Under the pieces are notes generated by a model. That model made no database searches and was not told the origin of the DNA. It was given only the letters and a program-made list of their open reading frames with translations. Positions 1-5,123 of a stretch of 11,326 nucleotides of DNA are shown piece by piece (positions within the stretch are counted from its first letter, which is position 1; every line of letters starts with the position of its first letter). Origin of the DNA: an uncultured Collinsella sp. (lineage in GTDB: Bacteria; Actinomycetota; Coriobacteriia; Coriobacteriales; Coriobacteriaceae); the NCBI GenBank assembly GCA_905204635.1, contig CAJLAN010000036.1:1-11326 (forward strand), given 5' to 3'. Position numbers and translations under genes: made by a program.

Positions 1-440
1 CCGGTCACGAGGCCGCCGTGTCCATCCATCGCTTTGTGCAGCCGGGCTCCACGCTCACCATCGGCCGCAATCAGCGCCGCTACACCGCGCTCGACCGCGA
101 CGACGTTGTGCTCGAGAGCTACGACAACGCGAGCCGCGAGGTTGCGCATGTGGACCGCGAACGCGAGAAGGCTGCGCCGTTTAGCGAGTATGTTGAGACC
201 TTTACCGAGGAGCAGGTGCGCGCCGAGACCGCCCGCTGCCTGGGCTGCGGCGCCTCGATCGTCGACCCTAACAAGTGCATCGGCTGCGGCCTGTGCACCA
301 CCAAGTGCGCGTTCGACGCCATCCATCTGGATCGCGACCGCCCCGAGTGCTCCACGATGGTCAAATACGAGCAAAAGCTCCCAAGTCTGGGCAAGTATGC
401 GCTCAAGCGTGCGATTAAAATCAAATTCGGGAAGAAGTAA
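1..440 (+). CDS. FAD/NAD(P)-dependent oxidoreductase with C-terminal [4Fe-4S] segment (3' end only)
   Basis: This is the C-terminal part of a protein that begins before the window. The frame is open from base 3, and the first residues read GHEAAVSIHRFVQPG. That resembles the end of the FAD/NADPH-binding region of glutamate-synthase-small-subunit-like oxidoreductases, where a GxEAAxSIxR segment follows the last nucleotide-binding motif. A GTG at 18 is therefore an internal valine, not a start. About 75 residues further on comes CLGCG, then a ferredoxin-type CIGCGLCTTKC motif (CX2CX2CX3C) followed by AFDAIHL, which should hold one [4Fe-4S] cluster. The tail is basic and ends in KFGKK. Such proteins move electrons between NAD(P)H, flavin and iron-sulfur partners; the physiological partner cannot be read here. 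hypA starts 37 bases downstream on the same strand, so cotranscription and a link to hydrogenase metabolism are plausible but inferred. Confidence 0.75.
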   Translation, partial: GHEAAVSIHRFVQPGSTLTIGRNQRRYTALDRDDVVLESYDNASREVAHVDREREKAAPFSEYVETFTEEQVRAETARCLGCGASIVDPNKCIGCGLCTTKCAFDAIHLDRDRPECSTMVKYEQKLPSLGKYALKRAIKIKFGKK

Positions 441-477
441 GAAACGCAACAAGCAGGAGAACGGCGGAAGGAAATAA

Positions 478-906
478 ATGCACGAGCTCGGAATCGTCTA
501 TCACATTATTCGCGATGTTGAGAATGTGGCGCGCGCTCATGGCGTGCGTCGCGTTTCGAGCGTGACGTTGCTGTTGGGCGAGGTCTCGGGCGTCGTTCCC
601 GACTTGCTGCTCGACGCTTGGCGCTGGGCAGCAGATAAAAAGCCTATCGCGCAGGGTGCGGAGCTTATCGTGGAGCCCGTCGAGGCCGTGACACGTTGCG
701 AGGCGTGCGGCTGCGACTACGCGACGGTCGAGCACGGCAAGACCTGTCCCCATTGCGGTAGCGGCGAGACCTATTTGCTGCAGGGCCAAGAGGTCATGAT
801 CAAACAGATCGAGACCCCCGACGAGGACCCGGCAGGCGCTGCTCCTGATGGCCTCTCCGACGCCCCCGATGCCGTCGACGCCGCCAACCCCCTCCACATC
901 GCCTAG
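478..906 (+). CDS. hypA: Hydrogenase maturation nickel metallochaperone HypA
   Basis: HypA delivers Ni(II), with HypB, to the large subunit of [NiFe] hydrogenases (in some bacteria also to urease). The 142-residue product starts MHELGIVYHI, the family signature whose His2 is part of the N-terminal nickel site. It carries GEVSGVVPDLL and a zinc ribbon with Cys74, Cys77, Cys90 and Cys93 (CEACG and CPHCG). The ATG at 478 has a GGAAGGA ribosome binding site five bases upstream, and it must be the start because His2 follows directly. HypA proteins usually have about 115 residues; this one has an extra acidic, Ala/Pro-rich tail of about 28 residues (from about 114 to the end) of unknown role. No hypB, hypC-F or hydrogenase gene is in the window. 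The identity is secure. The actual hydrogenase client is inferred. Confidence 0.93.
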   Translation: MHELGIVYHIIRDVENVARAHGVRRVSSVTLLLGEVSGVVPDLLLDAWRWAADKKPIAQGAELIVEPVEAVTRCEACGCDYATVEHGKTCPHCGSGETYLLQGQEVMIKQIETPDEDPAGAAPDGLSDAPDAVDAANPLHIA

Positions 907-917
907 GATTCCCTATA

Positions 918-984
918 AGTTGCGGTGAAATAGTTCCTAAATTCAGCCTTCTGGCTCTTAAACAAGAACTATTCCACCGCAACT
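918..984. repeat. 19-base inverted repeat with nested hairpin behind hypA
   Basis: The left arm AGTTGCGGTGAAATAGTTC (918-936) and right arm GAACTATTCCACCGCAACT (966-984) pair at 18 of 19 positions. The 29-base loop contains a second small hairpin, AGCC-TTCT-GGCT (945-956). It lies 11 bases after the hypA stop, so it could end hypA transcription, but only a weak ATTTTG follows the right arm. Thirteen bases of the right arm, TTCCACCGCAACT, recur near 4825-4837 next to the hairpin array. This suggests a dispersed repeat rather than a dedicated terminator. Confidence 0.7.
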
Positions 985-1234
985 ATTTTGAGTGGTTTCA
1001 TAGAACATAAGTCACGAAAATAGTCAAGCCATGTCTGTTTAAACAAAATAGCGGCAGTACAAGCGCATTCGCGCTTGCCTAAAATCGATATTAATGAACA
1101 GCCTGTTTGTATCTGTAAAATGCATGGCTTGATGAGCGACGCCTTGTCGTGTAATGAGTCAAAAGTAGTAACGTAATTAACTTGTAACAAACCTAGACGT
1201 TTAAACAAATAATCCAACCTTTTGCGGATTTAGC
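985..1234. other. AT-rich intergenic region upstream of the PTS operon, with paired repeats
   Basis: This stretch is clearly richer in A/T than all neighbouring genes. It holds a perfect 10-base inverted repeat, TCAAGCCATG (1024-1033) and CATGGCTTGA (1123-1132); a small perfect hairpin CAAGCGC-ATTC-GCGCTTG (1060-1077) between those arms; and two direct copies of GTTTAAACAAA (1037-1047 and 1199-1209), each with the palindrome GTTTAAAC. The second copy sits about 25 bases before a TATAAT box. This arrangement fits a regulatory region for the sugar operon, with possible operator sites. An 82-codon open frame on the minus strand (969-1217, TTG start) runs through it, but I recognise no family in it and see no convincing ribosome binding site. 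Regulator identity is unknown. Confidence 0.45.
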
Positions 1235-1240
1235 TATAAT
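1235..1240 (+). promoter_or_regulatory. Probable -10 box of the mannose-PTS operon
   Basis: A perfect TATAAT lies at 1235-1240, 71 bases before the PTS start codon, in the AT-rich region. No good -35 box is seen 16-18 bases upstream, which would suit a promoter needing an activator; the GTTTAAACAAA copy at 1199-1209 lies just upstream of where a -35 would be. TATACT at 1258-1263 is an alternative. I saw no -24/-12 sigma-54 element, although such elements drive many PTS-mannose operons in Firmicutes. Confidence 0.4.
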
Positions 1241-1310
1241 TCCACAAACCAAACAGCTATACTCCTTTCATGTCGTGTAGGAAATACGTAGACAAAAAGG
1301 AGGTTATGTG

Positions 1311-2300
1311 ATGGTAAGTATTGTTCTTGCTAGCCACGGGGACTTGGCAGCTGGAATCAAGCAGACGGGCTCGATGGTCTTTGGCGATCAACCGTCTGTT
1401 GCCGTGGTCTCGCTCGAGCCGAGCATGGGCCCCGACGATTTCCGTGCCAAGGTCGAGGAAGCAATCGCTTCCTTCGAAGACCAGGAGCAGGTGCTCTTCC
1501 TCGTTGATCTGTGGGGCGGCACGCCGTTCAACCAGATCAGCGGGCTCATCGAGGGCCACGATTCCTGGGCTATCGTCACCGGTGTCAACCTGCCTATGCT
1601 CATCGAGGCATATTCGCAGCGCTTTGACGCAAAGAACACTGCACATGCGATCGCAAAACATCTCGTGACTGAGGCTAAGGCTGGCGTGCGCGTCAAGCCC
1701 GAGTCTCTGGAGCCCGAGGAGAAGAAGCCGGCTGCGCCCGCCGCTGCTCCTGCAGGCGCCATCCCTCCGGGAACGGTCATCGGCGATGGGCACATCAAGA
1801 TCGCCCACGTCCGTATCGACACCCGTCTGCTTCATGGTCAGGTGGCCACCACGTGGACCAAGCAGATCAACCCCAACCGCATCATCGTGGTTTCCGACGG
1901 CGTTGCTCACGACGAGCTCCGCAAGACCATGATCGAGCAGGCTGCCCCTCCGGGAGTCCATGCCAACGTCGTTCCCATCAAGAAGATGGCCGAGGTCGTC
2001 AAGGACACGCGCTTTGGTGACACCAAGGCCATGCTGCTCTTCGAGAACCCACAGGATCTGCTCAAGGCCATCGAGGCCGGCGTCGACATCAAGGAAGTCA
2101 ACATCGGTTCCATGGCTCACTCCAAGGGCAAGGTCGTCGTCACCAACGCCGTCGCTATGGGCGATGACGACGTCAAGACTCTCGAGGCCCTCAAGGCCAA
2201 GGGCGTCAAGTTCGAGGTCCGCAAGGTTCCTTCGGATTCCTCCGAGGATCTCGACGCCATGTTGAAGAAAGCTAAGGCCGAACTGGCCGCTCAAGCATAG
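1311..2300 (+). CDS. manX: PTS mannose-family transporter, fused EIIA-EIIB subunit
   Basis: This cytoplasmic subunit takes phosphate from HPr on its IIA domain, passes it to its IIB domain, and from there to sugar entering through IIC/IID. From the ATG at 1311 the protein has 329 residues, close to E. coli ManX. The IIA domain (about 1-125) begins MVSIVLASHGDLA, with His9 as the expected phosphorylation site, and includes VDLWGGTPFNQ. An Ala/Pro-rich hinge (about 133-153) leads to the IIB domain (about 161-329), where RLLHGQV carries the second phospho-histidine, His175. The start is a choice between GTG at 1308 and ATG at 1311; AAAGGAGG (1296-1303) is seven bases before the ATG, a better distance than four before the GTG. 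It is first in an A-B-C-D operon, with the IIC start 18 bases after its stop. Mannose/glucose-type specificity is inferred from family and from the DUF956 neighbour. Confidence 0.93.
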   Translation: MVSIVLASHGDLAAGIKQTGSMVFGDQPSVAVVSLEPSMGPDDFRAKVEEAIASFEDQEQVLFLVDLWGGTPFNQISGLIEGHDSWAIVTGVNLPMLIEAYSQRFDAKNTAHAIAKHLVTEAKAGVRVKPESLEPEEKKPAAPAAAPAGAIPPGTVIGDGHIKIAHVRIDTRLLHGQVATTWTKQINPNRIIVVSDGVAHDELRKTMIEQAAPPGVHANVVPIKKMAEVVKDTRFGDTKAMLLFENPQDLLKAIEAGVDIKEVNIGSMAHSKGKVVVTNAVAMGDDDVKTLEALKAKGVKFEVRKVPSDSSEDLDAMLKKAKAELAAQA

Positions 2301-2318
2301 TAAAGGAGGGTCCGATAT

Positions 2319-3137
2319 ATGTCTGCAATCACTATTCTGCTTGTTGCGATTGTCGCGTTGCTTGCCGGTATGGAAGGCATTCTGGATGAGTTCCAGTTCC
2401 ATCAGCCGCTCGTGGCATGCACGCTTATCGGTCTCGTAACCGGTCACCTTCAGGAGGGTATCCTCCTGGGCGGTTCGCTCCAGATGATGGCCCTTGGCTG
2501 GGCTAACGTCGGCGCCGCTGTCGCGCCTGACGCCGCTCTGGCCTCGGTCGCTTCTTCGATCATCATGGTGCTCGCCCTCAACGGTGGCGCCACCGATTCG
2601 GCCAAGGCCGTTACCACCGCTATCGCCGTCGCCGTCCCGCTGTCGGTCGCTGGTCTGTTCCTGACCATGATCTGCCGTACCATTGCTACCGCTATTGCTC
2701 ACGCCATGGACGGTTGCGCCGAGAAGGGCGACTTCTCCGGCATCGAGCGCTGGCAGTACGCTGCTATCCTCATGCAGGGCCTTCGTATCGCCATCCCGGC
2801 AGTGCTTCTGTGCGTCATCCCGGCCGAGGCTGTTACCAACGCGCTTAACGCTATGCCCGACTGGCTGTCCGGCGGCATGGCTGTCGGCGGCGGCATGGTC
2901 GCTTCCGTCGGTTACGCCATGGTCATCAACATGATGGCCACCAAGGAGACCTGGCCGTTCTTCGTCCTCGGCTTTGTCCTTGCTGCCATCCCTCAGCTCA
3001 CGCTGATCGCCCTTGGTCTCATCGGCATCTCCCTTGCCCTCATCTACCTTGGCCTTAAGGATCTGGCCAAGCAGGGTGGCGGCATGGGCGGTGGCTCCGG
3101 CGACCCGCTCGGCGACATTCTGAACGATTACGAGTAG
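2319..3137 (+). CDS. manY: PTS mannose-family transporter subunit IIC
   Basis: IIC is one of the two membrane subunits that form the sugar channel. The 272-residue product is strongly hydrophobic, with several transmembrane helices. It carries the family's N-terminal segment GMEGILDEFQFHQPLVACTL followed by GLVTGHLQEGILLGGSLQMMALGWANVGAA-like sequence (residues about 17-69), including the LGGSLQ motif. The C-terminus is a soluble Gly/Asp-rich tail (GGGMGGGSGDPLGD). AAGGAGGG (2302-2309) sits nine bases before the ATG. It lies 18 bases after the IIAB stop and 16 bases before the IID start, so translation is probably tightly coordinated. The length is normal for the family and no key segment looks lost. 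Confidence 0.94.
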   Translation: MSAITILLVAIVALLAGMEGILDEFQFHQPLVACTLIGLVTGHLQEGILLGGSLQMMALGWANVGAAVAPDAALASVASSIIMVLALNGGATDSAKAVTTAIAVAVPLSVAGLFLTMICRTIATAIAHAMDGCAEKGDFSGIERWQYAAILMQGLRIAIPAVLLCVIPAEAVTNALNAMPDWLSGGMAVGGGMVASVGYAMVINMMATKETWPFFVLGFVLAAIPQLTLIALGLIGISLALIYLGLKDLAKQGGGMGGGSGDPLGDILNDYE

Positions 3138-3153
3138 GAGGGGAGTGATACAT

Positions 3154-4074
3154 ATGGCAGAGAACAAGATTCAGCTCACCAAGGCTGACCGCAAGAAGGT
3201 TTGCTTCCGTCATCAGTTCCTTCAGGGCTCGTGGAACTACGAGCGTATGCAGAACGGCGGCTGGTGCTTCGCAATGATCCCTGCGATCAAGAAGCTCTAC
3301 ACCAGCAAGGATGACCAGATTGCCGCTCTTAAGCGCCACCTGGAGTTCTATAACACACACCCCTATGTTTCCGCCCCCGTCATTGGCGTTACCCTCGCCC
3401 TCGAGGAGGAGCGCGCCAACGGTGCTCCGATCGATGATGTCGCCATCCAGGGCGTCAAGGTCGGTATGATGGGCCCGCTCGCCGGCGTCGGTGACCCCGT
3501 CTTCTGGTTCACCCTTCGCCCGATTCTGGGCGCTCTGGGCGCTTCCCTGGCCATGTCCGGCAGCATCGTCGGTCCGCTGCTGTTCTTCTTCGCGTGGAAC
3601 ATCATCCGTTACGCTTTCCTGTGGTACACGCAGGAGTTTGGCTACAAGGTCGGCTCCTCCATCGCCAAGGACCTCTCCGGTGGTCTGATGGGCAAGGTCA
3701 CCGAGGGCGCTTCCATCCTGGGTATGTTCATCATCGGCGCCCTGGTCGAGCGCTGGGTGTCCATTTCCTTCACCCCGATCGTCTCCACGGTCAAGCAGTC
3801 TGCTGGCGCCTTTATCGACTGGGCTAGCCTGCCCTCCGGTTCCGAGGGTATCAAGGAAGCGCTGACGATGTACAACTCCGTCGGTGCTACCGCCCTTGAT
3901 CAGATGAAGGTCACCACGCTTCAGGCCAACCTCGATCAGCTCATCCCCGGCCTTGCCGCCGTGTGCCTGACCCTGCTGGTCTGCAAGCTCCTCAAGAAGA
4001 AGGTCAGCCCGATCGTCATCATCCTGGCTCTCTTCGCCGTCGGCATCATCGGTCGCTTCTGCGGCTTCATGTAA
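3154..4074 (+). CDS. manZ: PTS mannose-family transporter subunit IID
   Basis: IID pairs with IIC in the membrane to complete the mannose-family permease. The 306-residue protein shows the typical IID order: an N-terminal region with FRHQFLQGSWNYERMQNGGW and AMIPAIKKLY, then FYNTHPYVSAPVIGVTLALEEE, then VKVGMMGPLAGVGDPVFWFTLRP-like sequence, and finally hydrophobic segments with the last one at the C-terminus (about 280-304). A GTG at 3145 is in frame, but it overlaps the ribosome binding site AGGAGGGGAG (3136-3145). The ATG at 3154 is well spaced from that site and gives the usual MAENKIQLTK-like start. It lies 16 bases after IIC. After its stop comes a terminator hairpin (4131-4177), so the core permease transcript probably ends there in part. 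Confidence 0.94.
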   Translation: MAENKIQLTKADRKKVCFRHQFLQGSWNYERMQNGGWCFAMIPAIKKLYTSKDDQIAALKRHLEFYNTHPYVSAPVIGVTLALEEERANGAPIDDVAIQGVKVGMMGPLAGVGDPVFWFTLRPILGALGASLAMSGSIVGPLLFFFAWNIIRYAFLWYTQEFGYKVGSSIAKDLSGGLMGKVTEGASILGMFIIGALVERWVSISFTPIVSTVKQSAGAFIDWASLPSGSEGIKEALTMYNSVGATALDQMKVTTLQANLDQLIPGLAAVCLTLLVCKLLKKKVSPIVIILALFAVGIIGRFCGFM

Positions 4075-4124
4075 GCACGCTTCGGCTTAAGACCGAGAGT
4101 TGCTAGGTAAGGGCTTTTGAGCCA

Positions 4125-4154
4125 TTGAAACGGACCGCACCTGGTGGGTACACT
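4125..4154 (+). promoter_or_regulatory. Candidate promoter for the DUF956 gene, nested in the IID terminator
   Basis: TTGAAA (4125-4130), an 18-base spacer and TACACT (4149-4154) look like a sigma-70-type promoter. The -35 ends just before the left arm of the terminator hairpin and the -10 lies in its loop. A transcript starting near 4161 would lack the left arm, so it would escape termination and reach the DUF956 gene at 4195. The arrangement is seen in the sequence. Activity is inferred. Confidence 0.4.
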
Positions 4155-4177
4155 GGATGCGGTCCGATTGTTTTTAT
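4131..4177 (+). terminator. Intrinsic terminator between PTS IID and DUF956
   Basis: CGGACCGCA (4131-4139) pairs perfectly over nine bases with TGCGGTCCG (4158-4166), with an 18-base loop, and is followed by ATTGTTTTTATT. This is a good rho-independent terminator 56 bases after the IID stop. It probably lowers rather than abolishes read-through to the DUF956 gene, whose ribosome binding site begins at once behind the T-run. Confidence 0.8.
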
Positions 4178-4194
4178 TGGAGGGCGAGGCGCGT

Positions 4195-4593
4195 ATGGCG
4201 CAATCTCAGAACAGCACGGTCGATCTGGCAACGCCGGCAACCTGCCTGATGGGGCTTACCAGCCACGGTAACGTGATGGTGGGCAATAAGGCGTTCGAGT
4301 ATTACAACGAGCGCAATCCCGAGGATTATATTCAAATCCCGTGGGACGAGGTCGACTATATTGCCGCCGAGGTTTTACGCGGCACCAAGAAGATCACGCG
4401 TTTTGCCATCTTCACCAAGGACAACGGTCACTTTACGTTTTCGACGCGCGACGACAAAGAGACGCTTCGTGCTGTCCGCAAGTACGTCGACGAGGATAAG
4501 CTTGTGCGTTCGCCCGACTTTATCGATGTGACGGCCAAGGGTGCCAAGAGCATCCCCTCCGTTATCAAAAACCTCTTCCACAAAGGTAACTAG
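4195..4593 (+). CDS. manO: DUF956 family protein (ManO-like), mannose-PTS companion
   Basis: The 132-residue soluble protein resembles DUF956, a small family whose genes regularly follow glucose/mannose-type PTS operons (manLMN-manO in lactobacilli and streptococci). Recognisable segments are CLMGLTSHGNVMVGNKAFEY, IQIPWDEVDYIAAEV, ITRFAIFTK and LRAVRKYVDEDKLVRSPDF. No transmembrane segment or signal peptide is seen. Its biochemical role is not settled to my knowledge; an accessory or regulatory role for the permease is the usual guess. I chose the ATG at 4195, with GGAGGG (4179-4184) ten bases upstream. An in-frame GTG at 4144 lies inside the terminator hairpin and would add 17 unrelated residues. 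The C-terminal tail (about 112-132, KGAKSIPSVIKNLFHKGN) is basic. Expression is probably uncoupled in part from the permease by the hairpin upstream. Confidence 0.88.
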   Translation: MAQSQNSTVDLATPATCLMGLTSHGNVMVGNKAFEYYNERNPEDYIQIPWDEVDYIAAEVLRGTKKITRFAIFTKDNGHFTFSTRDDKETLRAVRKYVDEDKLVRSPDFIDVTAKGAKSIPSVIKNLFHKGN

Positions 4594-4616
4594 TCATTAA
4601 AGAGCGCCCCCCAAAG

Positions 4617-4815
4617 TGGGACGCAGTTTCCCATGGGGCTCGATTGGGAAAGTGCATCCCAGTTCGAGCGCCGATTCCGGGATGTAGTTTCCGGAACGGG
4701 GTCGTTTGGGAAACCGTGTCCCGTTTCGAGCCGAAATTCTGGGACACAGTTTCCAGCGAGGTCCCATTGGGAAAGTTTGACCCAGAATTTGCCTGGATAG
4801 TGGGACACACTTTCC
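4617..4815. repeat. Array of 61-62-base hairpin units (three full and one half unit)
   Basis: Each full unit has a left arm like TGGGACACAGTTTCC, a 13-15-base loop, and a right arm like GGGAAAGTGTGTCCCA; 16-base spacers separate the units. Units: 4617-4661, 4678-4723, 4740-4784, and a lone left arm at 4801-4815. Left arms start 61, 62 and 61 bases apart. The arms are imperfect. Unit 2 keeps three adjacent G-U pairs in place of Watson-Crick pairs, so pairing seems kept while sequence drifts. The first two spacers share TTCGAGC and ATTC, and the loops share GGG-TCG-TT-like sequence. The period is not a multiple of three, so it is not a coding repeat, and the variable parts are too short and too alike for a CRISPR array. 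It fills most of the gap between DUF956 (ends 4593) and the tRNA (starts 4897). Confidence 0.8.
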
Positions 4816-4824
4816 GGAGGGCTG

Positions 4825-4838
4825 TTCCACCGCAACTT
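4825..4838 (+). repeat. Second copy of the TTCCACCGCAACT motif
   Basis: TTCCACCGCAACT (4825-4837) matches 13 bases of the right arm of the inverted repeat behind hypA (972-984). It stands nine bases after the last half unit of the hairpin array and has no partner arm nearby, so it looks like a truncated copy of the same element. Confidence 0.6.
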
Positions 4839-4880
4839 CGAAGAGTGGCTATACGCTGTATTACAACGGCGTAAATCTGC

Positions 4881-4886
4881 TACACT
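4881..4886 (+). promoter_or_regulatory. Probable -10 box of the tRNA-Arg gene
   Basis: TACACT lies 10 bases before the first tRNA base, a fitting distance for a transcript starting just ahead of the tRNA. The same hexamer is the -10 of the candidate DUF956 promoter. The -35 region is unclear: TGTATT (18-base spacer) is the nearest, weak candidate. TATAAC at 4889-4894 is an alternative but too close to the tRNA. Confidence 0.4.
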
Positions 4887-4896
4887 AGTATAACAT

Positions 4897-4972
4897 GCCT
4901 CCGTAGCTCAGGGGATAGAGCACCGCTCTCCTAAAGCGGGTGTCGACGGTTCGAATCCGCCCGGGGGCACCA
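4897..4972 (+). tRNA. tRNA-Arg (anticodon CCT)
   Basis: The acceptor stem GCCTCCG (4897-4903) pairs with CGGGGGC (4962-4968), with one G-U pair, discriminator A at 4969 and an encoded CCA (4970-4972). The D-arm is GCTC-AGGGGATA-GAGC. The anticodon arm is CCGCT-CTCCTAA-AGCGG, giving anticodon CCT, which reads the rare arginine codon AGG. The T-loop is TTCGAAT. The T-stem GACGG/CCGCC has one A-C mismatch at its second pair (4946 and 4960), a small oddity in an otherwise standard tRNA. It stands alone between the hairpin array and a terminator, with no integrase or phage gene beside it. Confidence 0.96.
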
Positions 4973-4982
4973 GAGGAATATC

Positions 4983-5013
4983 GAGCCCGGTACCGCTATG
5001 GTGCCGGGCTCTT
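4983..5013 (+). terminator. Terminator of the tRNA-Arg gene
   Basis: GAGCCCGGTACC (4983-4994) pairs with GGTGCCGGGCTC (5000-5011), 12 pairs with one G-U, across a five-base loop; TTCTGGTT follows. It begins 11 bases after the CCA end. The T-run is modest but the stem is very strong. Confidence 0.75.
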
Positions 5014-5031
5014 CTGGTTCAATGCCATGTC

Positions 5032-5069
5032 AAAAACGAAGCGCCCGCTTGCTGGGGGAGCAAGCGGGC
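5032..5069 (-). terminator. Terminator of the minus-strand cell-wall/kinase operon
   Basis: A perfect 11-base inverted repeat, GCCCGCTTGCT (5043-5053) and AGCAAGCGGGC (5059-5069), has a five-base loop. Read on the minus strand it is followed by GCTTCG and TTTTT (5036-5032). It lies 55 bases after the kinase stop and closes the operon, facing the tRNA terminator about 20 bases away. Confidence 0.8.
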
Positions 5070-5123
5070 ACCTGTGAGCGAATATGTTTGCGGCGAGAGC
5101 CGTGATGAGCGGTGGGGTGACGA

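Noticed and set aside
1257..3167. A 636-codon open frame antisense to the PTS IIAB and IIC genes.
   Set aside because: It is the mirror of two well-identified genes with strong G/C third-position bias, which removes stops from the opposite frame. Its translation is low-complexity (rich in Asp, His, Gly, Arg) and matches no family I know.
4144..4194. GTG start at 4144 for the DUF956 gene.
   Set aside because: It lies in the loop of the terminator hairpin and adds residues foreign to the family; the ATG at 4195 has GGAGGG upstream.
4617..4815. CRISPR array.
   Set aside because: The unit is itself a long hairpin with drifting arms, the 16-base spacers are partly alike, and no cas gene is present.
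4565..4874. Several overlapping frames of 76-81 codons on both strands over the hairpin array, with repeated words such as ETVS.
   Set aside because: The repeated words come from the inverted repeats read in different frames. The 61-62-base period is not divisible by three, and no frame has a convincing start or ribosome binding site.
4897..4972. Integration site of a mobile element at the tRNA gene.
   Set aside because: No integrase, no repeated tRNA 3' end and no foreign-looking genes follow; the neighbouring genes are core cell-wall genes.
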